A stretch of DNA of 64,000 nucleotides from Sesamia nonagrioides (GCA_017933935.1 JADWQK010001513.1:434001-498000), one strand, 5' to 3'; shown: positions 10,810 to 21,592, counted from the stretch's first letter. The notes: generated from the sequence alone by a model not told the origin. Numbers and translations are program-made.

Positions 10810-10841
10810 AATGGAGTGCTCCAATACTCGAGCACTCCATT
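10810..10841. repeat. perfect 12-bp hairpin
   Basis: AATGGAGTGCTC at 10810-10821 faces GAGCACTCCATT at 10830-10841 with an 8-nt loop. No adjacent coding sequence or T-run, so not an evident terminator. Confidence 0.75.
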
Positions 10842-11204
10842 TGTGTCCATATTCCATGGTTCTGAAGCCTATCTCGTTGACGCAGTCTTGTGTTTGTCGT
10901 GTTAATTAATTAATGAGAGAATATCCTGAGAGAGCGTAAAGCGAAGGAAAATTGAATATTCAAGCAGCTTGTGTTTTAGGGTGAATGAAATACCGTGTTG
11001 TAAAAGAATATATTCTGAATTTTCGCACTTACTTTTCATATCCTTTGCCAATAAGAGCGAATTTCAGTAAATAAAATGAAAGCGAAGAGCACATGTAAAT
11101 TGCGTTTAGAAGAGCTGTCAGTTTCAACAATTCTATTTTATTTTTCTAATGTATGATGTTATATCAATGAACGTATGAAGATAAAAAAAAAAAACGGTAA
11201 ATAC
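10842..11204. other. unassigned
   Basis: No recognised gene or repeat. Confidence 0.5.
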
Positions 11205-11345
11205 GAACGACAGCAGGTCAAACTACACGAAACTGTCAAATACTCCCAATCAACTTAGATGTAGAGAAAAAATTGAAAATCTAATAAAGAAATCTGACAG
11301 ATTGTAGTAATTTGATGTGCTGTCACCTGTACATCATTTTATATC
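11205..11345 (+). repeat. dispersed repeat S, copy 1
   Basis: Matches 62085-62232: GTCAAACTAC, CGAAACTGTCA.AT, TTGACAGATTGTAG and GATGTGCTGTC. The ends are imperfect inverted repeats (CAGCAGGTCAAACTAC versus GTAATTTGATGTGCTG), which fits a short MITE. Confidence 0.55.
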
Positions 11346-11566
11346 ATAAAATAAAATAGAAAATTAACCTTTGAACGAAACCTTATAATGAGCTTTTATT
11401 ACATGAATTTCAATTATTTTATGAAAATTAATATAACAGACTGAAACCATCAAAATGAATACAACCTAATCATCTCGCTATTTTATTTAACTACCTATAT
11501 GAAGCTTAAAATATACATTATACCCAGTCGTCTACAATTTATTATACAATTATATTACCTATACTA

Positions 11567-11630
11567 GCTGCGCCCCGTGATTTCACCCGCATAAGTTTCA
11601 ATCCCGTCGTAATATCGAAAAAATAAAATA
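11567..11630 (-). repeat. Hel-2-like terminal fragment
   Basis: ACTAGCTGCGCCCCGTGATTTC and the following ACCCGCATAAGTTTCAATCC resemble the hairpin/CTAG end of the Helitron-like repeats. Only ~60 bp is recognisable. Confidence 0.45.
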
Positions 11631-11680
11631 AAACGACGATCATGTCGCACCCACTGCAATAGGCATGGTGACTAAAAAAG

Positions 11681-11940
11681 TAATTAGTCCGTCTTTTAGA
11701 TTAGCCAAAAATATTTGACACGTACTTTTTTATTTTCTCCCAGAAAAAAATAACAACGAAGATACGGCACGTCAAAATTTTGTGTGACGTCACTTCTGGG
11801 TACAAATTTTACTCAAACGTGACGTCATAAGCTCCCGCTCCTGGACTTTAATGCGTTATATCTCATTCATTTCTTATTATTTTGTTAAAACAAAAAATAC
11901 GTGTCCATTATTTATGCTTATCTAAAAGACGGACTAATTA
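11681..11940. mobile_element. MITE with perfect TIRs and two TGACGTCA motifs, copy 1
   Basis: Perfect 21-bp inverted ends (11681-11701, 11920-11940) beginning TAATTAGTCCGTCTTTTAGA; the outermost TA may be the target duplication. Two palindromic TGACGTCA octamers lie at 11785-11792 and 11820-11827. A degenerate relative is at 46788-46940. No coding sequence. Confidence 0.8.
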
Positions 11941-12058
11941 GAATCACTATTTTTTAACCCTGTCATCATGCCTTTTCTAGTTGGTGGCTCTGCTCTCGAA
12001 ATTATTAACGAGTTATATATACCTGGGACAAACAGTCCAACTAGGTAGGTTCAATTTC

Positions 12059-12606
12059 TAGAAAGAGGTGTCTCGCCGAATCCAGCTCGGCTGGGCAGCG
12101 TTCGGGAAGCTACGCTACATCTTCTCGTCGTCCAAGATATCACAGTGTCTCAAGACTAAAGTCTTTGACCAGTGTGTGTTGCCAGTGCTGATACACTGAA
12201 CTGAAACGTAGTCGCTCACAATGGGCCTCATACGAAGGCTCAGAGGCACACAAATGGCAATGGAAAGAGCTATACTCGGAGTCTTTCTGCGCGATCGAAT
12301 AAGAAATGAGGAGATCCGCAGAAGAACGAATGTCACCGACATAGCTCTTAGAATCGCTAAAATTAAGTAGCAGTGGGCGGGGTACATTGCTCGTAGAATC
12401 GATGGCCGATGGGGCAGTAAAGTTCTGTAGTGACGGCCACGTACCGGAAGACGCAACGTAGGAAGGCGTCCAACAATGTGGACCGCTGACCTGGTCAAGA
12501 TCGCGGGAAGCCGATGGATACGGGCAGCATAAGACCCTTCGTCGTAGAAAGCCTTTGGGGAGGCCATTGTCCAGCAGTGGAACCCTATAGGCTGAAGAAG
12601 AAGACG
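12059..12606 (+). mobile_element. RTE-A 3' fragment (ORF2 C-terminus)
   Basis: Matches the RTE ORF2 C-terminal region: 'LGW-AAFGKLR', 'QCLKTKVFDQCVLPV', an AMERAILGVFLRDRIRNEEI-like block and a GRRNVGRRPT-like block, ending in ATAGGCTGAAGAAGAAGA. Several frameshifts and in-frame stops make it non-functional. The frames on the opposite strand are shadows. Confidence 0.85.
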
Positions 12607-13015
12607 AATCTTTTTGTGAACATCTAGTAATTGTTATTTTGGAAAATATCCAAATAGCTGCAACCAAGTAGGATGTACTGTATCAGCTACGGTTCAGACC
12701 TTGTTTAACTCATTTGGCTATCATAGATCAGGTTATCATAGATCTATCCACGATGGGTCGCAATAACTACACTGCGACCAACAGAATAGGGCAGAAAAAA
12801 TACAACTCATAAGCAAAAATATACATTACTTAAAATACTTTCAAAACTAACTCATTAACTCAAAAACATTCTGCATATTTAGAACTTCAAAATGTTTTTT
12901 AAAACTCATTAATTTAATAAGTTATGTTAATCCTGATTAAAACCGCCTGTATGCCAAGTTACATCCAAATCCATTCAGCAGTTTTTGCATGTAAGAGTAG
13001 CAAACCATCCATCTG
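12607..13015. other. unassigned
   Basis: Mostly anonymous; about 12940-13010 vaguely resembles Hel-1 (CCAAATCCATTCAGCAGTTT). Confidence 0.45.
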
Positions 13016-13306
13016 TCATCATCATCAACCTTTTTATCGTCCCACTGCTGGGCACAGGTCTCCTCTCATACAGAGAAGGATTGAGCGTAATCACCACGCT
13101 TGCTCAATGCGGGTTGGCGATTTCAGACTTGAAAGTCCACATTTCCTCAAGATGTTTTTCTTCACCTTCGGCCATTGGTGTCCAAGATATACTTAGAAAG
13201 TACATATAATTTTAGAAATGTTACATTGGTACTTGCCTGACCTGGAATCGAACTCGCGCACTCATACTTGAGAGGCTGGTATTTTAACCACTAGGCCACC
13301 ATCCAT
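13016..13306 (-). mobile_element. SINE-3 (tRNA-derived)
   Basis: Full-length minus-strand copy: tail ATCATCATCAACCTTTTTAT at the left, tRNA-like head with GAATCGAACTCGCGCACTC at the right. A short direct repeat CCATCCAT occurs at both edges and may be the target duplication. Confidence 0.88.
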
Positions 13307-13432
13307 GCATTTCTACATCTTCACAAAATGAACAAAATTTGTAGGATAAACTAGATGCAGCTAAATAGAAAATACTCAAACCACAGTGTATCTTATTGTA
13401 GTTTGAGTCCGTTCTGTTTAACTGCGTCTAAC

Positions 13433-13528
13433 TAGCAACACAATTTCAATTTGTAACATGCATAGACAATGGCTTAAATTACAAATACAAAAGAGACGCG
13501 TTTCATATAAAAATAGGATCATAAAATG
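13433..13528 (+). repeat. ~95-bp direct repeat, left copy
   Basis: Nearly identical to 14342-14450: shared TAGCAACAC, GTAACATGCATAGACA, GGCTTAAATTACAAATACAA and CATATAAAAATAGGATC. The right copy carries a small duplication (ATAGACAGTTGTATAGACAG). Confidence 0.85.
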
Positions 13529-13536
13529 TAATGAAA

Positions 13537-14330
13537 GGAATGAAGGAGGTGACGGCCTGCAATGCACTCTCGCTCCGGACCATGGCCTGGACCAGGGTCG
13601 GACGCGAGAGATCGCCGCTACGAGGACACGGCGGTGCTCTACCCAAGCCGGGCAGACCTTCACCGTATTATTATGTTGGATAGTGTACAAGTTACATCCG
13701 GAGTCGTTTATTATACAGACCTTGTAGAAACTAGAACCAATTTCCGTGCGTTCAGGCGCTTTTGCATACCTATTCTTGGAATCAATTGTAACAGCACATA
13801 CCTACTTAGGACCCATTAACTTAATCAAATTTTATTCCGTGGTGCTTGGCAATCTGGGCTTCTCCCAGTTGCAATAATGTCCCTTTGTGTTGATTGGCCT
13901 AGTTCTGTTCTGTCTCCTGCTTGTTATGGAGGGAAGTGGAAAAAATATATTTTTTCTTACTCCTCCGCTATTCTTTTCTGATTAATTTTGTTGCGGGACC
14001 CAAGACAGTTGAATCGTTTCTCCGGAACTCGTCGAGCTTCATTGCTCGGTGTTTTTCTGGCGATCTCCACTGTTGATTCTGGCTTTCAGGAGTTGCAGTG
14101 GGTGGGATAACGTGTGGCGGGTTTTGTCCCAAAAAAAAAGACCTCCACCGTATGCTCCACCGTGTCCTCAGGGCGATCCACACAGTGGTGACACCCTGGC
14201 GTTTCCTCCCGCCTTATGCGGAAAAGGAACCTCCCGAAACAAACGTGTCCGGTGAGGTTGCGGCGCCGTGGCGCCTCTCTAGCCACTCCTCAAAGAGGGG
14301 ACTTACCACCGCTATTGTGGCGTGCCCAAA
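13537..14330 (-). mobile_element. broken R1-type LINE fragment
   Basis: Two collinear minus-strand pieces. 14330-14130 encodes 'RNLTGHVCFGRFLFRI' and the knuckle CHHCVDRPEDTVEHTVE; 13690-13537 resumes with TVKVCPAWVEHRRVLV. A ~430-bp stretch (13691-14130) beginning with an A-run on the minus strand interrupts them. Order and motifs match the R1-type C-terminus at 8191-8496. Lies between the two 95-bp direct repeats. Confidence 0.65.
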
Positions 14331-14341
14331 CAGCGCCCAAA

Positions 14342-14450
14342 TAGCAACACGATTTCAATTAAGTTTGTAACATGCATAGACAGTTGTATAGACAGTGGCT
14401 TAAATTACAAATACAAAGGAGACGCGTGTCATATAAAAATAGGATCGTAA
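14342..14450 (+). repeat. ~95-bp direct repeat, right copy
   Basis: Partner of 13433-13528, differing by a few substitutions and one short internal duplication. The pair brackets the R1 fragment. Confidence 0.85.
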
Positions 14451-14934
14451 AATGGCCGCCAGGCAATTTCATCCGCTTCATCAAAGGGCGCGCTTTATTT
14501 GAATAAATAATACGTGTGAATCAGTCTTTTGTGAAACAATTCAATCAATTTCACAATTTTATTGCTCATCGTTAACCGAAACGAATATATATTTTCTGAC
14601 TTATTTTATGAAAGTAATTTAGTCAAAGCAATATTCAAGTTAATTCATCCACTATGTTAGGTTAATTAAAACGGCTTATATTAATGGGTTCTGATTAAAT
14701 TATATTCTTGTGTTATAAAGTAATGAATTTTCTAATTTATCTAATGGGCTGGATGGTTTAAAACGATGACTGGTAATAAATTGGACTTTGAACTCGGAGT
14801 TTTCGATCGAAAATGAATACATTCTCTTGTCGGTGAGAGGGCATACGGAGTATTTACACACCAAATATTATAAAATGGGGATAATTAATTGATTGAAACA
14901 CAAGCTTGTACGAATTGGTATTAACTTTTATTAC
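14451..14934. other. unassigned
   Basis: AT-rich with no recognised element. Confidence 0.5.
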
Positions 14935-16057
14935 AAATAAACAATATGGGATTGCTGTCTCCCTTGATGTCTCGAAGGCCTTCGACCGGGTATGGCACGC
15001 TGGCCTTTTGAGTAAGCTTCCAGCGTACGGCATTTCCCCTAGCCTGACTGGCTGGATAAAAGACTTCCTGACTGAACGGTCCCTCCGAGTTGTTGTCGAT
15101 GGATGCTCTTCTGAGCCCATGTCAACTAATGCCGGTGTTCCTCAGGGGTCTGTTCTCTCTGCAACTCTGTTCCTGCTGCATATTAACGATCTGCTGATGC
15201 CCGGTATCTATGGGTATGCAGATGACAGCACAGTTGTAGAGAGATACCTGCCGGATGCTCGGGCTAGTAGGGAATCAATCTGGTCCGAAAGAGAGGCCAT
15301 GGTTGAGCGAACGAGTGTTGCACTGCAGGCAGTCTCCGAATGGGGCAATGCCAATCTTGTAGCATTCAATGCCGCCAAAACACAGGCGTGTCTTTTCACC
15401 GCCAAAAGGAGCCCGTTCACCTTGGCTCCTACTTTTCGGAATGTGTCCTTGGAGTGTTCCGACCGCCTTCAGCTTTTGGGAGTTGAGATTTCCTCGAACC
15501 TTAACTTTGGGCGGTTCATTGGGTCCAAGGCCAAGGTGGCTGCCAGGAAACTTGGCGTTATCGCAAAGGTCCGGCAGTACTTCACACCTGGGCAGCTTCT
15601 AATGTTATACAAAGCACAGGTCCGTTCGTGTGTGGAGTACTGCAGCCACATTTGGGCTGGTGCTGCCAAGTGTCACCTGGCCACTTTGGATTCAGTGGAG
15701 AGACGTGCAAGGAGGCTGATTGGTGATCCTGATCTAACTCGAGTTGGTCTCCAAAGCCTAGAGCACAGGCGTAGAGTAGCCAGCCTTTCGGTGTTCTATA
15801 GGATGCATTTCGGGGAGTGTGCGAGGGAATTGCATGATTTAATTCCCCCATCTCCGTTCCACCAGCGGACGACCCGTCGTACGGCTGGTTTCCACCCTTA
15901 CGTTGTTAACACCACTACGATCCGGACGAAGCGTTTCGCCTCCTCCTTTATACCGCGTACATCGAGGGACTGGAACAATTTGCCAGCGGCGGTGTTTCCG
16001 TCGGACTACAATTTGAGTGTCTTCAAGGCTAGAGTGAATAGGCTCTTAATAAACTAG
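14906..16057 (+). CDS. LINE-A reverse transcriptase, N-terminally truncated
   Basis: A 383-codon open frame. RT motif A is SLDVSKAFD (~19-27), motif B GVPQGS (~77-82) and the catalytic YADDS (~104-108); the thumb region with 'QLLGVEISSNLNF' and a C-terminal connection follow, ending KARVNRLLIN. The first ~12 residues come from flanking DNA, and the endonuclease and RT fingers are missing, so no active protein is expected despite the clean frame. The frame shows few lesions, which suggests fairly recent insertion. Not a host gene. Confidence 0.88.
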   Translation: MYELVLTFITNKQYGIAVSLDVSKAFDRVWHAGLLSKLPAYGISPSLTGWIKDFLTERSLRVVVDGCSSEPMSTNAGVPQGSVLSATLFLLHINDLLMPGIYGYADDSTVVERYLPDARASRESIWSEREAMVERTSVALQAVSEWGNANLVAFNAAKTQACLFTAKRSPFTLAPTFRNVSLECSDRLQLLGVEISSNLNFGRFIGSKAKVAARKLGVIAKVRQYFTPGQLLMLYKAQVRSCVEYCSHIWAGAAKCHLATLDSVERRARRLIGDPDLTRVGLQSLEHRRRVASLSVFYRMHFGECARELHDLIPPSPFHQRTTRRTAGFHPYVVNTTTIRTKRFASSFIPRTSRDWNNLPAAVFPSDYNLSVFKARVNRLLIN

Positions 16058-16130
16058 TGCGCTTTACCATCAACGATTGCGTCACTGCTTACCATCAGGC
16101 AGGATTGCGGTCAAGCGCTGGTTTATAGTG
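14935..16130 (+). mobile_element. LINE-A, longest copy
   Basis: 5'-truncated non-LTR retrotransposon carrying most of the RT domain, the ORF2 C-terminus and the 3' UTR, ending near an A-run at 16134-16148. The 3' UTR (CTAGTGCGCTTTACCATCA to AGCGCTGGTTTATAG) is the marker used for every other LINE-A copy. RT motifs and the 'DWNNLPA' ending place it in the Jockey/CR1 group; the exact clade needs a tree. Confidence 0.9.
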
Positions 16131-16183
16131 TGTAAAAAAAAAAAAAAATATTGGTTCATCAGTCACATTACTGAACTATAATA

Positions 16184-16412
16184 ATAAATATATACGGACA
16201 TATCACACGGATTGAGCTAGCCCCAAAGTAAGCTCAAGACTTGTGCTATGGGATACTAACTCAACGATACTTTATTTATAATAGATACATGTATAGATAA
16301 ACATCCAAGACCCAGGGCAATCAGGAAAGGATCGTTTTCCATCATGACCTGGCCAGGGATCGAACCCGGAGCCTCCACGTCAGGCGTGTTGACCGCTGCG
16401 CCACGGAGGACG
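16184..16412 (-). mobile_element. SINE-1 with target duplication
   Basis: Minus-strand SINE-1 with B-box complement GGGATCGAACCC and head ending GCCACGGAGGAC. Flanked by ACTATAATA at 16175-16183 and 16413-16421 (9-bp target duplication). Confidence 0.9.
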
Positions 16413-16421
16413 ACTATAATA

Positions 16422-16995
16422 GGTACATGCTTATACACTACAATATAACGACTCCACGAAGCCCAAAAAATGGACTCAAATTCTCTTTTTGGTGACATTT
16501 CCTCAAGACAAACAAAAAGTTGATACTATTTTTCTTTTTCCACCATTTGACGGACGGACAAAGGACATATTTTTATCGTCAAAGAAACGGACAAGATATT
16601 TTTTGTTCACGAAATGGTATAATCAACGTCTAAAGGTTGGGTTTGTCGAAAATAACTCGCCCGCCGGCGAATATTTTGCCAGCTGGGTGTGTTTGTTATT
16701 TTCGTGTTACTTGAATTCAATATTTCCGTTTGTCCCAAAGATCTTTAGATTCGCCCTACCTACTAAAACCGCGTTGTTTCATTTTTACACTCTTTTGGAA
16801 GCCATGGACGCACGCCTTCTGTGTGTAGTTCACCCTCTTCAATATTTATATACTTTTACGCAATACAGACGGAAAAATTGTACTATTAATATCTTAATTT
16901 GTTTTGGCCATATTCAGACAATTAGCATTAATTAAAAGTCATGAACACTATTTTAATCAATGCAATTTTCGTACATTATTTTATACATTATCACA
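16422..16995. other. unassigned; open frame without support
   Basis: A 148-codon plus-strand frame (16489-16935) has no recognisable domain, an AT-driven composition rich in Phe, Tyr and Ile, and no splice or Kozak support. Treated as non-coding. Confidence 0.5.
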
Positions 16996-17335
16996 TTAAA
17001 AAATACAAACAAACAAGGTCTTGCCGCCAAGTGATTCCTCGTGTTCTAATAATATAATGTCTGGTGAAACCGTACGGAGGACGGGTCTGAGCAGTTGTGT
17101 TGTGATGTTTGCCGGGTACGATGCGCTAAATGTTGTTGTGTCATGGAGGGTCTCCAGATCAATCTCCCTCTGGGTTAAACATTGCATCACCTCGCTCAAC
17201 TGCCGTCTTCCTTCCTATTCACTCAGGTTTTTGAGTGAATGGGTTTATTAAACTAGCGCGCTTTACCATCAACAATTGCATCACTGCTTACCATCAGACG
17301 GGATTGCGATCAAGCACTAGTTTATAATTATTAAT
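16996..17335 (+). mobile_element. composite element copy 1
   Basis: Unique module (GGTCTTGCCGCCAAGTGATT to CCTTCCTATTCACTCAGG) joined to the LINE-A tail (TGAATGGG.TTATTAAACTAGCG to GCACTAGTTTATAAT). 5'-truncated relative to the copies at 38163 and 43610. Deletions shorten the middle. Confidence 0.8.
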
Positions 17336-17364
17336 TTAAAAAAAAAACACTAAGAAATACAAAT

Positions 17365-17578
17365 CATCGTCATCATTTCTGCCGAAAGACGTCCACTGCT
17401 GGACGAAAGCCTCTCCCAAGGATCTCCACGACGACCGGTCCTGCGTCTCCCGCATCCAGCGGATTCCTGCGACCTTTACTAGTTCGTCGGTGCACCTTGT
17501 CGTAGGCCTACCCACGCTGCATCTTCCGGTGCGTGGTCGCCACTCGAGAACCCGTCGGCACCAACGGCATCGCAAAAA
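17365..17578 (-). mobile_element. RTE-B 3' fragment
   Basis: Minus-strand RTE C-terminus: blocks equivalent to 'LEWRPRTGRCSVGRPTTR', 'WMRETQDRSSW' and 'EAFVQQWT', with the 3' end CAGCAGTGGACGTCTTTCGG and GATGATG-like tail. RTE-B differs from RTE-A in this tail. Confidence 0.8.
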
Positions 17579-18677
17579 TACAAATAAACAAACGTTTTTC
17601 CGAAAACAAATATTTTAAAAAAATACCTCAAATGCTTAGTTTTTCATAATAAACGTCAGAAAAAATAGTACAATAGTAAAGTACAGAAAGGTGAAAACTG
17701 GCTGGCTGGTTGGTTGAGGCAATAAATAACATCTGGACCGAAATATCTCATGCCTGCATGGAGTTTCTGTTTGCAGACTCGTGACGTGTGTTATTTTGGA
17801 AATAGAAGAAATTTCGTCACGAAATAGATCGAGTTTCGTGATACATTCATACATCGTTCGGTGGAACTGCAATAAAATAACATATGAGGGTTTGCTGCTG
17901 TAAGAATCGCTTATTTTAAGCTAGTGTTGATTATTCCGACTCTCTATTTATTCTGAACTCGTTTGGCTGTTTGGGTGCGACCAAAGCTATAACCAGCCTG
18001 TACCTACACTGGTATTTTTAGCTGGTAAGATCCCTGCAGTGACATACTTGTGTTTATACCCGTTTATTTTCATGTTTTTACTTTGCGTAATGTTTTACGG
18101 AAAATTCACGTATATTCTTTCCTTGCCAACAGGAGAAAAACGTAACATAATGCTTGACCATAAACATTAAATATAATTATCATTGGCAAACAGATTTTAC
18201 CATTGATAAAATATTAAACAGATACGATATATTCTAACAAACTGACCAAAAAAAATGTGCCGAACACAGCAGCAGCACACATGCATATTTTTATTCGGCA
18301 TACATTGGTACAGTGTGAGTGAGATGGGGCGCAATCTAAAGCATAGAGAAGAAAAAGATGGCTAGTGTTTGTCGTTTGCGCTGTTAGTGTTCGTCGTTTG
18401 TTTTTACGAGTGTATCGAGAGTGACTAAAGCGAGATACAGGACTTACTTCCTTTTGTACGCTTCATTTTTAGTGCGCTAGTGACATATCTACCTTAGTTT
18501 AATATTTTATCAATGGATTTTACTTATTTATTAACTATGGTTGACTTACAACTCCATCAAACAGAATAAAAACAGCATAACAGTCAATTAAAGGTTATCA
18601 CTTCTAAAAGCAGATTGGAAAAAGAGAGAGTGAACCAAACAACACAGCTACCAAAAAATAAATAGAGAGATATAATT
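17579..18677. other. unassigned
   Basis: About 1.1 kb without recognised repeats or coding sequence. Confidence 0.5.
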
Positions 18678-18800
18678 CTTACTAATATTATAAATGGGAA
18701 AGTGAGTTTGTTTGTTTGTTTGTTCCGCTTTTACGCCGTAATTACTGAACCGATTGCTTTGAAATTTTGCAGGCGTAAAGTTTGAAGTCTGGATTAAATA
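18678..18800 (+). repeat. Helitron-like fragment
   Basis: TTACTAATATTATAAATG, (GTTT)n and TTACTGAACCGATTGCTTTG follow the order of the Hel-1 5' half; the hairpin/CTAG end is missing. Confidence 0.55.
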
Positions 18801-18842
18801 ATAGGGTACCTACTTTACTTACTACTTTCTTACTTTTTATCC

Positions 18843-19035
18843 ACAAATTCACATCTTCTCAGCCTATAGAGATCCACCGCTGGACAAAGGCCTCCCCCAA
18901 GGCTTTCATTCATTTAGGGAGGAGAGGGGAGGGAGTGGCTGCCATAATCCTCGCGCTTCAATGGCAGTAGTTTGATATTCCTCAGGAGAAGCGTTGCTGC
19001 CCGCTTCCCTGGTGAGAGTTCCGGTAAGCCCGGTG
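18843..19035 (-). mobile_element. RTE-A deletion derivative (5' leader joined to 3' end)
   Basis: On the minus strand, a GC-rich leader (GGGAAGCGGGCAGCAACGCT, also at 39875-39910) is followed within ~60 bp by the RTE-A terminus (GCCTTGGGGGAGGCCTTTGT to CTATAGGCTGAGAAGA). The whole coding body is missing. Confidence 0.6.
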
Positions 19036-19087
19036 TCACACGGGACAAGAAACTCACACACACAAACAAATTCAAGCTTAAATTAAA

Positions 19088-19134
19088 TCCATACTAATAT
19101 TATAAATGCGAAAGTAACTCTGTCTGTCTGTCTG

Positions 19135-19172
<38 letters not shown>

Positions 19173-19353
19173 TACGCTTTCCCGCTTAAACCTCTCAACC
19201 GATTTTGATGAAATTTGGCACAGACAATCTTTAGACCCCGAGAAAGAACATAGGCTACCTTTTATCCCGGAAAAATTTGATGCTCCCGAGGGAAACCTAA
19301 AAAGCGCGATATAACCGAACTCCACGCGGGCGAAGCCGCGGGCGGAAAGCTAG
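19088..19353 (+). mobile_element. Hel-1 Helitron-like element, full length
   Basis: Starts TCCATACTAATATTATAAAT after A and ends GCGGGCGAAGCCGCGGGCGG..CTAG before T: 5' TC, 3' hairpin and CTAG, AT target. A (CTGT)n run lies at 19121-19171. No coding capacity; non-autonomous. Sister copies: 8984-9210, 27354-27560, 28329-28943. Confidence 0.8.
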
Positions 19354-19575
19354 TACAAAAATAAATACAGAACCGTAATTAAAATAGCTACGGCTCATGC
19401 ACTTTCTGGCTTAAAAGACACCCATTATGAAATTATCAAAATCATGACGTTTACACGTGTCAATAAAGTTTCTATTTGCATGCACTATAAATGATAATGG
19501 TTTATACTTCATACAGGGAATTTTCTAAAACCCGTCAGTTGAAACGGCCGTCCTGTACCTATAGTTTTTTTTTAT

Positions 19576-19955
19576 TAAATTATAAACTGGCGCTTGACCG
19601 CAATCCCGCCTGATGGTAAGCAGTGACACAATCGTTGATGGTAAAGCGCACTAGTTTATTAAAAGCATATTCACTCTAGCCTTGAAGACACTCAAATTGT
19701 ATTCCGACGGAAACACCGCCGCCGGAAAGTTATTCCAGTCCCTTGATGTACGCGGTATAAAGAAGGAGGCGAAACGCTTCGTCCGGATTGTAGTGGTGTT
19801 AACGACGTAAGGGTGGAAACTCGCCGTGCGACGGGTCGTCCGATGGTGGAACGGAGATGGAGGAATTAAACCATGCAATTCCCAAGCAATGCAATTTAAT
19901 AATGCATCCTATAGAACACCGAAAGGCTGGCTACTCCACGCCTGTGCTCTAGGCA
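19576..19955 (-). mobile_element. LINE-A 3' fragment
   Basis: Minus-strand 3' UTR and ORF2 C-terminus (open 19651-19878, with 'TSRDWNNFPAAVFPS'). A frameshift-level break occurs near 19880, after which LPPSPFH-upstream sequence is scrambled. Confidence 0.88.
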
Positions 19956-20335
19956 AAATAATAGTAGTAAATAGTAATAAATAGTAGTAGTAAAATATCT
20001 CTTATCTTCATCAATTTTTGATGTTTTATTTCAGATATAACCTTTAAATGTCAGTTGATATATCGACTATCCAACTATAATGGAAACTAGATAATTTTGT
20101 CTTCCTGTTTTGTTCTTGTTTTGATAACATTGCGTTTCAAAAGGCATATTTAAATTACATACCTATGGCATATTTAAATTCCTACAACATGTTGGTGTTA
20201 ACAAAAGCTAGAGACAATAAGAAAAAAAAGCAGTCAAGTGCAACTCTTACGCCTACTGTATTTTCTGAAAGAATTCCCCTTCGCCACGAATCCGTCTAAA
20301 TATTTTACAAGTTTTAACTAACGCAACCGGCAGGG
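19956..20335. other. unassigned
   Basis: No recognised element. Confidence 0.5.
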
Positions 20336-20470
20336 TAATTACGTAACACACTGTCAGTAGCAATGCGTTTCATTTTGACAGTTCAACAACATTCATTGCG
20401 TTACTTACGTTGTTGCAGACATCATTTCTTGAACATATGGAGCAATGTATTAGCAATATACTTCAAAATG
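20336..20470 (+). repeat. dispersed repeat T, uninterrupted copy
   Basis: Shares GTAGCAATG.GTTTCATTTT, GACAGTTCA.CAACAT, ATTGCGTTACTTACGTTGTT and ATGGAGCAATGTATTAGC with 54898-55525, where a ~490-bp insertion splits it. Confidence 0.7.
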
Positions 20471-20525
20471 ATTCAAAGTGCGAGTAATGGTTTTTTTATA
20501 ATTATAATCTTTCTTAGATACGTAC

Positions 20526-20650
20526 TTGACCACAATCTCACCTTTGACGATGGTAAGCGATGATACAATCGTTTGTGGCAAAGCGTTAGTAGTTTATTAA
20601 GAGCCCATTCACTCTAGCCTTGAAGACGCTTAAATTGTAGTCCGACGTTA
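20526..20650 (-). mobile_element. LINE-A 3' fragment
   Basis: Short diverged minus-strand copy: 3' UTR plus the final ~15 codons (ATTCACTCTAGCCTTGAAGA). Confidence 0.8.
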
Positions 20651-21024
20651 CCCAATTAGGATGTTGGTTTTTCAGGTCACTTTTGCAAAACAAACGAATT
20701 CATATTCGCCCACACTGAGTCCGACTATTTATTTAGACCACGTACACAGTCCGCTCAACCCACGCGATCCTGCGGTACAGACACCGCCTTTTATCTTTGT
20801 GGGATTACTGTAAAGCTGAAAGATAATATATGTATATCAGCGATTTGAGCGGGATTGTGATATAAATATTAATGCTTCTGCTTCGTAATTCTAATACCCA
20901 ATAAAATATACCTTTGACAATATTTTATGAAAACAACAACTTGGAATTTATTTAACGGTAAAGCCGGATATTAACAACGAAAAGGGTTGAACGAACTTAG
21001 AAATTCATTGACAGTTCCACACAG
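20651..21024. other. unassigned
   Basis: No recognised element. Confidence 0.5.
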
Positions 21025-21185
21025 CCAATTTGCCAGCGGCGGTGTTTCCGTCGGACTACCATTTGAGTGTCTTCAAGGCTAGAGTGAATAGGCTCTTAGT
21101 AAACTAGTGCGCTTTACCATCAACGATTGCGTCACTGCTTACCATCAGGCAGGATTGCGGTCAAGCGCTAGATTATAATAAATAT
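21025..21185 (+). mobile_element. LINE-A 3' fragment
   Basis: Begins CAATTTGCCAGCGGCGGTGT and runs through the stop codon and 3' UTR, ending in an A-run. Very close to the 14935 copy. Confidence 0.88.
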
Positions 21186-21354
21186 AAAAAAAAACACAAA
21201 TAAATAAAATTAATTAATACATGAAACTATTAATGAATAATTAAGTTTGTGTGAATCCAAATTTATACAGGACTAAAGTCACTTGTAGATGCTTCGATTG
21301 GTCGACCATTTTAGACTTAAATACCTTTAGTACTTGCTGATAGGCCTTACTCTC

Positions 21355-21562
21355 ATCATCATCATCATCTCAGCGTTAATCCCAGTCGCATCCGAAGCCT
21401 TTTCAGCTTTGGAGTCTGGGGTCCGCTTTACTAGTCTAACTGCTGAATTTTCCGTGAAGCGACTGCCATCTGACCTCCACAACCCGAAGGCGATATCGAA
21501 GCATTGCAGTTAGACCAATTGTTTGACTTTTGAGGGCTCCATCAACCCGTAACGATTGCCAT
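21355..21562 (-). mobile_element. SINE-2, 5'-truncated, with 21-bp target duplication
   Basis: The 3' 208 bp of SINE-2 on the minus strand, starting with the (ATC)n tail at 21355. A perfect 21-bp direct repeat starting TTGCTGATAGGCC occupies 21334-21354 and 21563-21583. This proves retrotransposition with 5' truncation. Confidence 0.92.
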
Positions 21563-21592
21563 TTGCTGATAGGCCTTACTCTCCCTTACATA

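Noticed and set aside
16489..16935. 148-codon open frame
   Set aside because: No domain, AT-driven composition, no signal or splice context; other copies or homologues not evident.
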